From positions 1 to 46,395 of the IMG/VR virus record IMGVR_UViG_3300027736_000075: a stretch of DNA of 46,395 bases. One strand, written 5' to 3'. The stretch is from a virus. The notes beneath the pieces were generated by a model. That model was given only the letters and a program-made list of their open reading frames with translations. It ran no database searches and was not told the DNA's origin. Within the stretch, counting starts at the first letter, position 1. Each line of letters begins with the position of its first letter. A program made the translations under genes and the position numbers. Below, piece after piece: positions 24,361 through 31,582 of the stretch.

Positions 24361-24449
24361 TATTTAACTCCTGCGCTTTCAGTAATAATTGAATCATTTT
24401 CTTTTTCCGTGTTGACAGCCAGCTTTGTTTCAGTGTCTTCAAGCATCAT
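24360..24449 (-). CDS. Very short acidic ORF, 29 aa
   Basis: MMLEDTETKLAVNTEKEN to ESAGVK. It overlaps the previous stop (ATGATG) and its TAA overlaps the next ATG, so it fills the space between two genes exactly. A ribosome reading through the operon would translate it. The size makes it uncertain; it may only serve translational coupling. Confidence 0.3.
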   Translation of the reverse strand: MMLEDTETKLAVNTEKENDSIITESAGVK

Positions 24450-24607
24450 GCCAACTGCTCATCTGTTGGTTTAGGTAGCGTATGCTCCCATTTGGCTATG
24501 TAGTCGCCTTTTCCATCGCTGTCGTTTTGCAAACGAATGGTGTCCAAGAATTCTTTATCTTCAAGTTGAGGATAGAGTGCTTTAATTTTGTTGTATAAAG
24601 TCATCAT
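24446..24607 (-). CDS. Tail-fibre assembly/XkdW-like protein, 53 aa
   Basis: MMTLYNKIKALYPQLEDKEF, then TIRLQNDSDGKGDYIAKWEH and LPKPTDEQLA. The sequence YP-L---F---I-LQNDSDGKGDYI-KW fits the XkdW-like family found after tail-fibre genes. A strong ribosome site (AAGGAGCGC) stands before the double ATG. Its start overlaps the stop of the fibre gene (ATGA). A role as chaperone or tail component is inferred from place. Confidence 0.65.
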   Translation of the reverse strand: MMTLYNKIKALYPQLEDKEFLDTIRLQNDSDGKGDYIAKWEHTLPKPTDEQLA

Positions 24608-25173
24608 GCGCTCCTTGCTAAAAAGCCACTTGCAAAAGTATTGGCTGAACCTTGATTATAAGCAGGCGCTGAACCTCCAATAGCATAAACATAAAATTCT
24701 ATGTAGTCAGTTGTTCCATTCATAGATATTAAATCTGTTACCGATATTGACCCATAAACTGTATTTCCAGTAGAAATACCGCCTGTTTTGTATGAGCTAC
24801 CATTTTTATATATTAGTGGTTGAAAAGCAGTCCATTGCGTTGTATTCCAAGTTGAAGCTACTACAATTTGTATTTGATAATATCCTGCTACTGTTGGTGT
24901 AAATCTATAATTTGTTGTGCTATCAAAATTACTATTTGTATCAAAAGTTTCTGTATCCATTAATATTTTTGTATACGTCGATAAAGAAAAACCAGTATTA
25001 CCTGTGCCTGATTTATAAACACTAAACGCAGGGGCGGCAGTTGCACCCACAGTAAAGCCACCTGTTAGTGTAGATACACCCGTGACCGACAATGTTGTGG
25101 CAACAGTCCCTGCCGCCGTGTTAACAACGCCTGGGGTGTTAATTCCCGTTGTGCCATTTAGCGTGATAGTCAT
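24604..25173 (-). CDS. Tail-fibre-like protein, 189 aa
   Basis: I place the start at the ATG at 25173, six nt after AGGAG, giving MTITLNGTTGINTPGVVN; the in-frame extension upstream to 25209 is shadow. The first 60 residues are the Thr/Gly-rich fibre shaft (TLSVTGVSTLTGGFTVG). The rest has the beta strands of a C1q-like tip (FTPTVAGYYQIQIVVAS ... AFQPLIYKNGSSY ... DYIEFYVYAIGG). It is paralogous at its N-terminus (NGTTG) to the next fibre gene upstream. Confidence 0.72.
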   Translation of the reverse strand: MTITLNGTTGINTPGVVNTAAGTVATTLSVTGVSTLTGGFTVGATAAPAFSVYKSGTGNTGFSLSTYTKILMDTETFDTNSNFDSTTNYRFTPTVAGYYQIQIVVASTWNTTQWTAFQPLIYKNGSSYKTGGISTGNTVYGSISVTDLISMNGTTDYIEFYVYAIGGSAPAYNQGSANTFASGFLARSA

Positions 25174-25331
25174 ACGTTCTCCTCTGGTGTGTTGCCTTCT
25201 GCAAGCCACGCTAGGTATGCTTCAGCCGTTACAAGGCAAGATTCTTGACGACCGTCAGGCCATGTGCGTGTTACTGCATCAGCCTCAGTCTGACCAATGC
25301 GGACATAAAGTTTCCAAGTTGGCTCGTTCAT
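25170..25331 (-). CDS. Fibre-associated small protein, 53 aa
   Basis: MNEPTWKLYVRIGQTEADAV ends with the block AEAYLAWLAEGNTPEE. The same block (YLQWLSKGNTPQ) appears in the 91-aa protein at 26431-26706, which shows that the two are related and that both go with a fibre gene. It overlaps its neighbours by 4 bp on both sides. A chaperone or tail-fibre-assembly role is likely from the context. Confidence 0.65.
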   Translation of the reverse strand: MNEPTWKLYVRIGQTEADAVTRTWPDGRQESCLVTAEAYLAWLAEGNTPEENV

Positions 25332-26434
25332 AATTCGCATCCTGTAAAAAGCATTACTCCAGAAGCAGAGTTTGCGTAAAGTAAATAGGGCGCATCAGCC
25401 GCTAAACCAGAAGCTGCGCTTATTTGAATTTGACAAGCCTCAGTAGATGCTGCTGCAAAAGCTACTGCTGTTGCAACAATAACTCCTGTCGATGGTCGGC
25501 TACTTGTAAAGTGTGAGGCAGATGAAACAGTAACTCCTGTCGGAGAAACACGTGCTTGAACATCAAATTTAAATATACCAGACTGTGCAGTTGTAGTCGC
25601 ACCTGCTCCAACAAAGGGTAAAGTTGAAGTTGTAGATGAAGAAACAAAAGCTGGCAGATATCGCTGACACAAAGCTAACTCAGTACCATAAGGCCTGTAA
25701 TCAAACGATGTTGCGGTACTGCCTTTTTCTAGTTGAACGCCTGTGATGTAGAAGGTGTTGCTTATGGTGGCAAGCAAGTTTGCTTGTGCGCTAGTAGTGC
25801 GGTTGTTTGTAGCGCCCCAAGCACCAGCCGTTCCTTGAAAATTTGAACCGCCCATTACGCAAAATGCAATGCCCAAACCACGACCATTGTCTGTTAACCA
25901 TGTGCCTGTTGTGTCACCCGCAACAGTAATTGTTTTTTGTTCCCAAGTGTTTGCAGCATTTACTGTGTATGTTGAAACATAAATGCGATCAGAGGCAGAA
26001 TTTCTAAATGAAACTCCATAAGTTCCCGTAACACTAGAATTTACCCAAAACGAAACCGTAAAAGTTCCAGCGCTAGCGCTACCAAAGCTAAAGTCAGCCG
26101 TGTTGTATCCTTCAATCCAATGCCTAAATTCCACAATGTCTGAGGCTGCAACAGCGGCATCGGCTGTTGTTACAGTAATTTTTAATGAATTTGTAAAACC
26201 CGCAGGCGCAGTCGAATTTTGAGCAAACGAAACAGCACCAGATGTGGTGAGGTTGTCAACTTGCCAGCGGTCTGTAACATAGGTTGACGCCGTTGTTACT
26301 GTTGCGCCTCGCTGGTTAATAACTTGAGCACCATTAATAATGCGGTTCTTGAACCCAAAGCCTGTTGCGGCAGTTGCTTGCGTTGACGCATCGTTAAATA
26401 CTAAACCCGTTGTGCCGTTGATTGATACACTCAT
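25328..26434 (-). CDS. Tail fibre / receptor-binding protein, 368 aa
   Basis: Begins MSVSINGTTGLVFNDASTQAT, the N-terminal shaft type of many small phage fibres. A beta-sandwich typical of carbohydrate-binding modules follows (AGTFTVSFWVNSSVTGTY; NTWEQKTITVAGDTTGTW), then the widely shared block GVQLEKGSTATSFDYRPYG TELALCQRYLP, and a Thr/Ser/Ala-rich end. It probably recognises a host surface glycan. The last residues are VMLFTGCEL. Confidence 0.78.
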   Translation of the reverse strand: MSVSINGTTGLVFNDASTQATAATGFGFKNRIINGAQVINQRGATVTTASTYVTDRWQVDNLTTSGAVSFAQNSTAPAGFTNSLKITVTTADAAVAASDIVEFRHWIEGYNTADFSFGSASAGTFTVSFWVNSSVTGTYGVSFRNSASDRIYVSTYTVNAANTWEQKTITVAGDTTGTWLTDNGRGLGIAFCVMGGSNFQGTAGAWGATNNRTTSAQANLLATISNTFYITGVQLEKGSTATSFDYRPYGTELALCQRYLPAFVSSSTTSTLPFVGAGATTTAQSGIFKFDVQARVSPTGVTVSSASHFTSSRPSTGVIVATAVAFAAASTEACQIQISAASGLAADAPYLLYANSASGVMLFTGCEL

Positions 26435-26706
26435 TTTGGAAACTCCTCTTTAACTGCCGTAATTGCGGCTTTCCATGCGTCCATGCCACCGTGGTACAGC
26501 AAATCAAGTTGGTCAGGAATTGATGGGTATGCGGCTTTGCGGAGTTCTTGGTAAGTTGGTGTTGAAACTGGATTAGCAGATTGCGGCGTGTTTCCTTTTG
26601 AAAGCCATTGAAGATAAACTTTGTAGTCTGGATTTTGTGGGTCTTGAGGTATAAATGCAAAATCTTCTATGCGAAGAATACTTGTTGAATTTGTTAGTTT
26701 GTACAT
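26431..26706 (-). CDS. Fibre-associated protein with tail-assembly-chaperone-like block, 91 aa
   Basis: MYKLTNSTSILRIEDFAFIP ends with YPSIPDQLDLLYHGGMDAWK. The first part has YLQWLSKGNTP, shared with the 53-aa protein downstream; the second part (YPSIPDQLD-LYH) is common in phage proteins that follow fibre genes. It starts one base after the upstream fibre gene ends and overlaps the next by 4 bp. Structural or assembly role. Confidence 0.68.
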   Translation of the reverse strand: MYKLTNSTSILRIEDFAFIPQDPQNPDYKVYLQWLSKGNTPQSANPVSTPTYQELRKAAYPSIPDQLDLLYHGGMDAWKAAITAVKEEFPK

Positions 26707-26707
26707 A

Positions 26708-27268
26708 TTAAATTACCTTATAACTAAAGATAAATGAAGTTGCTGTGTTTGCAGTAAATAAAACATTTCCGTAAACGGCGGCTCTATCGTTTGTTGCGTC
26801 TGCATAAATACCAAAAGCAGACATTGGGCCACCAACAGATTCGCCAGTTGTTAAAATACCACCGCATTGTGTTCTTGACGCAAAATTAGATGCAACAGGT
26901 AAAGAAATACCAAAAGCGGTGTCACCCGTTGAAGTTGGGTCAAGATTTATTTGGCCAGAAACAGTAACAACATCTCCAAGTTGCACATATTGGCATACAA
27001 ATGCAGTTAGTGCTTGAATATTTGTAACCCCCGTTAGTGTCGGGGTATACGTCCCTGATACTGATGTTGCCCCAGTACCGCCGTTTGCAACCGCCACAAT
27101 ACCTGTTAACTGAGTTGCAACAATGCTTTTATTTGTTAACGTCTGTGTTGCTGAATCAATTACAACATTACCCGTAACGGCAGGCATCGTAGCGGTAAAG
27201 TTTGACGCAGTTGTAGGTGCAACAATCTCGACAGACCCTGCACTTGCTGAGACGAGTTTAACTCCCAT
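26708..27268 (-). CDS. Tail-fibre-like protein, 186 aa
   Basis: A Thr/Val/Ala/Gly-rich, beta-dominated protein. It begins MGVKLVSASAGSVEIVAP, continues with the fibre-shaft phrase SATQTLTNKSI and IVAVANGGTGATSVSGTYTP, typical of phage tail-fibre repeats, and ends in a compact beta domain. There is no enzymatic motif. It stands between the Ala-rich fibre protein and the 91-aa associate protein. Confidence 0.7.
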   Translation of the reverse strand: MGVKLVSASAGSVEIVAPTTASNFTATMPAVTGNVVIDSATQTLTNKSIVATQLTGIVAVANGGTGATSVSGTYTPTLTGVTNIQALTAFVCQYVQLGDVVTVSGQINLDPTSTGDTAFGISLPVASNFASRTQCGGILTTGESVGGPMSAFGIYADATNDRAAVYGNVLFTANTATSFIFSYKVI

Positions 27269-27277
27269 ACATACTCC

Positions 27278-28075
27278 TTATAGAACCACCCAAGTGCTAC
27301 CACTTGGAACGGTTACAGTTATTCCCGAATTAAGCGTCAATGGGCCTGCGCTCATGGCATTTTTGTTTGTCGTAATGGTGTAATCCACGCTAATCGTAAT
27401 GTCGTTTTCGTACATAATTGGATTACCACCACCACCACTAGCACCACCAACTCCAGACCATGTTGTCCCATTATAGCCTTCAAATTGAGTGTTTGTGCTG
27501 TTAAATCTAAAATAACCAGCAAGAGCAGAAACATCTCTCTGTGCTGTTGTACCAGTAGGAGTGATTAATGATCCTGTGGTAGATGTTCTAAAAAGCGTTG
27601 AAGCAGCGGAAGCTGCTGCTGCTGCAGCACTTGCAGAAGCATTAGACGCTTGTGTTGTTGCTATACCAGCTTGTGTAGTTGCTGTAGAAGCACTAGTAGA
27701 AGCAGAAGTTGCGCTAGAAGCTGCAGCAGAAGCCGAAGTACTAGCAGCTGCTGCTGAAGCAGCCGCACCAGTGACAGAATCACTTAATGTGGCTTTGTTT
27801 ATCCGCATTTCTACGGTAGAGCCTAAAGCCCAAATAGTAGCAGATGTTCCGTCTTGTGCTCGAACAATTGTTAATGTATTGCTACTACGTGAAGTACACT
27901 TGACAATTTCTCGAATAGTTTTTGTAGAATCTTCAAGTGTTACATAAAAATAATCCATACCAGTTGGAGAAGGAAACAATGTTTCTGTTCCAAGGGTAAC
28001 GGTTAGAGTGGTGTCTAAAGCACCAATAGCTGCAGCTAATAAGCTTTTAGCATTGTTTGCAAAGAGAAGAGCCAT
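27278..28075 (-). CDS. Tail fibre protein with Ala/Ser-rich repeat, 265 aa
   Basis: The first 95 residues (MALLFANNAKSLLAAAIGAL DTTLTV...) correspond to a fibre N-terminal domain that attaches to the tail. Residues about 100-165 are an Ala/Ser/Thr repeat (SASAAASSATSASTSAS), as in phage tail repeats that form a long coiled shaft. After that comes a small domain with YFRFNSTNTQFEGYNGTTWSG, common in fibre proteins, and a final beta domain. It is the first of four fibre-like genes and could be the anchor for the others. Confidence 0.75.
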   Translation of the reverse strand: MALLFANNAKSLLAAAIGALDTTLTVTLGTETLFPSPTGMDYFYVTLEDSTKTIREIVKCTSRSSNTLTIVRAQDGTSATIWALGSTVEMRINKATLSDSVTGAAASAAAASTSASAAASSATSASTSASTATTQAGIATTQASNASASAAAAAASAASTLFRTSTTGSLITPTGTTAQRDVSALAGYFRFNSTNTQFEGYNGTTWSGVGGASGGGGNPIMYENDITISVDYTITTNKNAMSAGPLTLNSGITVTVPSGSTWVVL

Positions 28076-28368
28076 TAATTAATTCCTACAAAATTCATTC
28101 CAGAACCGTTCCAAGTTAAATCTGTTTCGTCGTTTACAGGATTCATTGGATCAGGCACAAAGGTGTCCGTTGCTGGATACGGACGGGAAAATGCAACTGC
28201 TATTTTTTCTTTTTGCACTCTAAGAAAATCAGAAGGATGACGCATCTCCCAATCTTCCTTGCAAACCATTAAACCATCCCATCTTTGTTTTAGGTCTAAG
28301 GCTTTAAATTTTCTTCCACAACTGTCGCACAACGCATTCCAGTTACCTAAAATTAGATGGTTTTTCAT
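28075..28368 (-). CDS. Conserved phage zinc protein, 97 aa
   Basis: The block GNWNALCDSCGRKFKALDLKQRWDGLMVCKEDWEMRHPSDFLR has a CDSC pair and a later Cys, and belongs to a family widely found among phage virion genes ahead of the fibres. Its function is not known to me. A zinc site of three Cys and a His (RHP) is plausible. It shares a base with the next gene (start/stop overlap). Confidence 0.65.
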   Translation of the reverse strand: MKNHLILGNWNALCDSCGRKFKALDLKQRWDGLMVCKEDWEMRHPSDFLRVQKEKIAVAFSRPYPATDTFVPDPMNPVNDETDLTWNGSGMNFVGIN

Positions 28369-28371
28369 GTA

Positions 28372-28737
28372 TTACTTTAAAAAACGAAGTTTATAAAGAG
28401 TAGATTGGAACAATGCAACAACTTCATCAATAGCGTTTTGCAACGCTGTTTCTGATTTTTCGCATACATCGTAACGATTGTCCTCAATCCATTTTAAAGT
28501 TTCTTCAAAATACTTAACAGGTTCTGTTAATTCTTTTGCAGCTAAAAAAGGAATATCTAAAAGCTTTGCATAAGCTCCCTGATATTGCTCAGCAAAGCCG
28601 TCAGCAAGTTCCACTATACCCTCATAAAACTCTTGTAAAGCTTTATGTTCGGCATAGCTTGTTGTTTTTAAATGAAGTTGATGTGCAACTGTTCTACTTA
28701 AAAACAATACACCAACAAATTTACCAGCTATTTTCAT
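28372..28737 (-). CDS. Ferritin/Dps-like small helical protein (DUF5856-like), 121 aa
   Basis: All-helical: VLFLSRTVAHQLHLKTTSYA, then EHKALQEFYEGIVELADGFAEQYQG and long C-terminal helices. The residues H19, H22, H31, E38 and E41 are spaced as in Dps/ferritin-type four-helix bundles; phages have small proteins like this (I connect them with DUF5856 from memory). It may be a structural or metal-binding protein. It is not normally among structural genes of T7-like phages, which makes it worth noting. Confidence 0.6.
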   Translation of the reverse strand: MKIAGKFVGVLFLSRTVAHQLHLKTTSYAEHKALQEFYEGIVELADGFAEQYQGAYAKLLDIPFLAAKELTEPVKYFEETLKWIEDNRYDVCEKSETALQNAIDEVVALFQSTLYKLRFLK

Positions 28738-28740
28738 TTG

Positions 28741-29031
28741 TTAAGCACCGTAATACACAATAAAGTTTGCGCCAGTGCCTGTCAAACTATTATAAATTCC
28801 GTTTTCCATGTATACAGGTTGTGTAAAAATTACATGGTTTTGATAATCTGCAGCTTTTACTTGAACTTTAACTGCAATTTTACCAGCAGCTGATGTGTTA
28901 TCATATATATTTAATGTAGCTGCATTAGTACCATCTCCAAAAAGAGATACGGCATTAATACGGTTGCGGCCAGTAAAAGTTAAAGCACTTGCGTTTAATA
29001 CGCCAGTATTTGCTGATGAAGTGGATGCCAT
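28741..29031 (-). CDS. Putative virion (decoration) protein, 96 aa
   Basis: A small beta-rich protein, MASTSSANTGVLNASALTFTG ... VYMENGIYNSLTGTGANFIVYYGA, with the composition of head-decoration or fibre proteins. It follows a strong terminator and is the second gene after the major capsid protein. Function inferred from place and composition only. Confidence 0.5.
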   Translation of the reverse strand: MASTSSANTGVLNASALTFTGRNRINAVSLFGDGTNAATLNIYDNTSAAGKIAVKVQVKAADYQNHVIFTQPVYMENGIYNSLTGTGANFIVYYGA

Positions 29032-29044
29032 TTTTGTTTCCTTA

Positions 29045-29075
29045 TTAAAAAAAGGGATTCCGAAGAACCCCTTTT
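29045..29075 (-). terminator. Intrinsic terminator with UUCG loop
   Basis: On the - strand, GGGGTTC (29071-29065) and GAATCCC (29060-29054) pair with one G-T pair, around a TTCG tetraloop, and a run of seven T follows (29053-29047). The UUCG loop makes the hairpin unusually stable. It would reduce transcription of the genes after the capsid region. Confidence 0.85.
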
Positions 29076-29079
29076 CAAT

Positions 29080-29514
29080 TTAACGTACGTATGTAACGGT
29101 AAAATACCATGGACCACCTGTTGTAGAGGCAGTGCCTGTTTCAGCGTAGGTTGCTGAAATCTTAATATCGCCCAATAAAGGTAAAGGCTCAAGATTAGGC
29201 AAATTAGGCATTTGAACAATAGCAGCAGTTGTGCCTGCTGTTTTTACGTCATATGCCGTTCCTGTTGAAATTGCTCCTGAATTGTTAGAAGCAACAATGG
29301 TAACAGTTGCAGTTGTGGCTGCATCTGAATTTGTACCAACAGATTTTACAACAGTTAATATAGAAGCATCAGCGGGTAACACAGCTTTTAATGTAGAAGA
29401 CGTTTCCGTGCGACTTACAGTAAAAGTTTTAGTTATCACATCTTTTGATGCTGGAATATTAGTTGTTGGTCCTGTCGTAGAGACTGGGGTGATGTCGACT
29501 GCTTTTAAACCCAT
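29080..29514 (-). CDS. Putative virion protein, 144 aa
   Basis: A Thr/Ala/Ser/Val-rich beta protein (MGLKAVDITPVSTTG ... SRTETSSTLKAVLPADASILTVV ... GPWYFTVTYVR). Such proteins directly after the major capsid gene are often decoration or minor capsid proteins. It lies between two terminators, so its level is set separately from the capsid protein. No motif supports a more detailed call. Confidence 0.5.
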   Translation of the reverse strand: MGLKAVDITPVSTTGPTTNIPASKDVITKTFTVSRTETSSTLKAVLPADASILTVVKSVGTNSDAATTATVTIVASNNSGAISTGTAYDVKTAGTTAAIVQMPNLPNLEPLPLLGDIKISATYAETGTASTTGGPWYFTVTYVR

Positions 29515-29526
29515 ATAATTTCCTTT

Positions 29527-29556
29527 TAAAAAGAAAGAGGAATATTGCTACTCCCC
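29527..29556 (-). terminator. Intrinsic terminator after the major capsid gene
   Basis: On the - strand, GGGGAGTA (29556-29549) pairs with TATTCCTC (29544-29537) through G-T and Watson-Crick pairs around a GCAA (GNRA) loop, followed by TTTCTTTTT. It is placed 11 bases after the capsid stop. Since the genes beyond it have no separate promoter that I can see, it is probably partly leaky, which would give the capsid gene the highest transcript level. Confidence 0.75.
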
Positions 29557-29566
29557 TTTAGGGTTA

Positions 29567-30475
29567 TTAAGCGCCTGCAGAACCGTACAAACCACGGGGA
29601 TCTGTCCAGCCGAAAGAATAACGAGCAGTGGCTTTGAACTTAGCGTTCTCAGTGTCCCAGTCGTTGTCCATGTCAAACTGATCAGCACGACGCTCAAAGT
29701 ACTTCATTCCATGAGGCACATTGGTACGGATAAACCATGCATCTGTGTCTGTCAAGTAATGGTTTACTACTACTTGAGGAATCAAACCCATAGTTTTGAT
29801 TGCGTTGATGTCATTGTTGTCTGTGCCAACACGACCATCGCTACCCAAAATACGCTTTGCTTCAAAAATCAATTGACGTGGAATAACCAATGTTTCAGGT
29901 TTTACTGCAATGAGTAAACCAGCATCATTAGTGAAACCAGCAATATCAATACAAGCTTGCTCAATGGCTGCTTCTGACAAGTCAGATGCTGTAGCAATAA
30001 TGTTTGACCATGTACCACCTTTGATGTTGACGTGGGCATTGCTAAGCAATTCTTTACCGTCACCACCAGTGTACGATGCGTTAAACGCACGGTTGTACAC
30101 GTTAGCTGCAATAACTTCCTTAGTTTGGCGCATAGAGAATGCCAAACCTTGGGCTTTACGTTGACCAACTACATCATACTGGTCGTCTTCCATCATTTCA
30201 CGAGTGATGATGAAACCCAACGCAAATACAGCGTGTTGATAACGTGTAATGAAAGCTTGACGTTCGCTGTCATAAGAGATGGGCGCACCCTCGCTCTTTT
30301 GAACTGCTAAACCAAAAGAAGAGATACCAACATCTTCTTCAAAAGCTTTTGCTGAAGTAAATTTGTCGAACAATTGATCATATTCTGTATCATATTCGCC
30401 ATAAGCTTTACCGTACCATGCATTTACACCAGGCCATAAGGCCTTGGCAAATGAACCACTATTAATAATAGACAT
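29567..30475 (-). CDS. Major capsid protein
   Basis: A 302-residue protein with the pattern of the HK97-fold group that resembles the Mu gpT-type major head subunit: MSIINSGSFAKALWPGVNAW at the N-terminus, then EGAPISYDSERQAFITRYQHAVFALGFIITREMMEDD, RAFNASYTGGDGKELLSNAH and VIPRQLIFEAKRILGS. It follows the scaffold gene and two small genes, and has a good ribosome site (AAGGTAG). There is no maturation-protease motif next to it. It forms the shell of the head. Confidence 0.9.
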   Translation of the reverse strand: MSIINSGSFAKALWPGVNAWYGKAYGEYDTEYDQLFDKFTSAKAFEEDVGISSFGLAVQKSEGAPISYDSERQAFITRYQHAVFALGFIITREMMEDDQYDVVGQRKAQGLAFSMRQTKEVIAANVYNRAFNASYTGGDGKELLSNAHVNIKGGTWSNIIATASDLSEAAIEQACIDIAGFTNDAGLLIAVKPETLVIPRQLIFEAKRILGSDGRVGTDNNDINAIKTMGLIPQVVVNHYLTDTDAWFIRTNVPHGMKYFERRADQFDMDNDWDTENAKFKATARYSFGWTDPRGLYGSAGA

Positions 30476-30494
30476 ATTCTACCTTTCCTTAAGA

Positions 30495-31118
30495 TTAAAC
30501 GCCTGCTGAGCCAGTACCTGTAGCCATAGTAGAACTGTTGAGTTTTACATAATAACTAAAGTATACGTCGCCAGGGATATTGTCAGGACGATTGGGGAAG
30601 CCAACAATCTTCAAAGGAAGAGTAGCAGTTGTTGCCAAACCAGAGCTATCCAATTGCATACCAGATGAGCCTGATGTAGTGTTACCAGCAGTCGTAGTAA
30701 ATTGTCCGTTTTGTCCTACGTTAGCTGTAATAGTGGCAGCAGATACAGAAGTACCTGCATACTGAACTTCATACACTATGTTTGGATCATCAGCAACCAT
30801 GACGTAACGGTCAGTAGAAGCGCGACGATACACAGGAGTGTTTAAGTCGTTAACAGGAGGAGTGTTAGTTAAATCACCCACGCCTGTGAATACAATACCA
30901 ACAACGATACCAATTGGAATATCGGTAGCGCCGCTTCGAGTTACTGTAGGAACACCTGTAGCGGCACGAGCGTCGCCCAAGAGTTTAACAGCATCGCCAA
31001 CCATGACTACAGTAGAGTCAGAGGCTGGAATGAAATACATATTGGCTTGACCAGAATAAGGTGAGCCAGTAATGGTTTTAACAGGACGAAACCCGTTAAT
31101 ACGAGATACACTTGCCAT
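30495..31118 (-). CDS. Putative capsid-associated (head) protein, 207 aa
   Basis: The start is set at ATG 31118 (MASVSRINGFRPVKTITGSP), which follows GGAGAATTGCTA; an upstream in-frame start at 31160 would add 14 residues without a better ribosome site. The protein is beta-rich and soluble, and the residues SPYSGQANMYFIPASDSTVVMVGDAV resemble phage proteins placed before the capsid gene. Probably a structural protein of the head; the evidence is place and composition. Confidence 0.6.
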   Translation of the reverse strand: MASVSRINGFRPVKTITGSPYSGQANMYFIPASDSTVVMVGDAVKLLGDARAATGVPTVTRSGATDIPIGIVVGIVFTGVGDLTNTPPVNDLNTPVYRRASTDRYVMVADDPNIVYEVQYAGTSVSAATITANVGQNGQFTTTAGNTTSGSSGMQLDSSGLATTATLPLKIVGFPNRPDNIPGDVYFSYYVKLNSSTMATGTGSAGV

Positions 31119-31170
31119 TAGCAATTCTCCATTAATAAAATAGACATTTCCTAACGGCACTTAATTTCAG

Positions 31171-31581
31171 TTAGTCTCGAGAAAGTTCGAGCTTACCATA
31201 AGTACCATCAAGAGCTTTTGCTTTGGTGGCACTTTCCAGTTCATTGACACGGCGTTGTTTTTTGGCTTGATCTTCATCATACCATTCTTTTTTGATACGT
31301 ACAACGTACCCTTTTTGCCCTTGTCCAACGGAAAGTTGAGCAACAGTTCCTTCTGCCGTAGCAGAATTTACCCGTTTATCTCCCACCCTCACGGAATCTT
31401 TTTCTACTAGCTCATAACCAGCATCCATAAATTCCTGCACCCTGTCTCCAGAGTCATTAATAATTCTATATTCGTAATTGGGGTCTTTTCCCATTACAGT
31501 TAAAACATTTCGTGTTCCAACAGGAACACGCTGCGTACGACCACTCGGTGCTTTCGCAATAGCTTCTTTAATATTACTCAT
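31171..31581 (-). CDS. Conserved head-module protein, 136 aa
   Basis: The sequence RVPVGTRNVLTVMGKDPNYEYRIIND and VGQGQKGYVVRIKKEWYDEDQ belongs to a family often found beside scaffold and capsid genes. It has a beta-rich N-terminal domain and a charged helical C-terminus. Function unknown; assembly-related by place. It is separated from the scaffold gene by one base. Confidence 0.65.
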   Translation of the reverse strand: MSNIKEAIAKAPSGRTQRVPVGTRNVLTVMGKDPNYEYRIINDSGDRVQEFMDAGYELVEKDSVRVGDKRVNSATAEGTVAQLSVGQGQKGYVVRIKKEWYDEDQAKKQRRVNELESATKAKALDGTYGKLELSRD

Positions 31582-31582
31582 T

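Noticed and set aside
27561-27947. 128-aa + strand frame rich in Ala, Glu and Val
   Set aside because: Mirror of the Ala/Ser repeat of the fibre gene on the opposite strand; no start signal.
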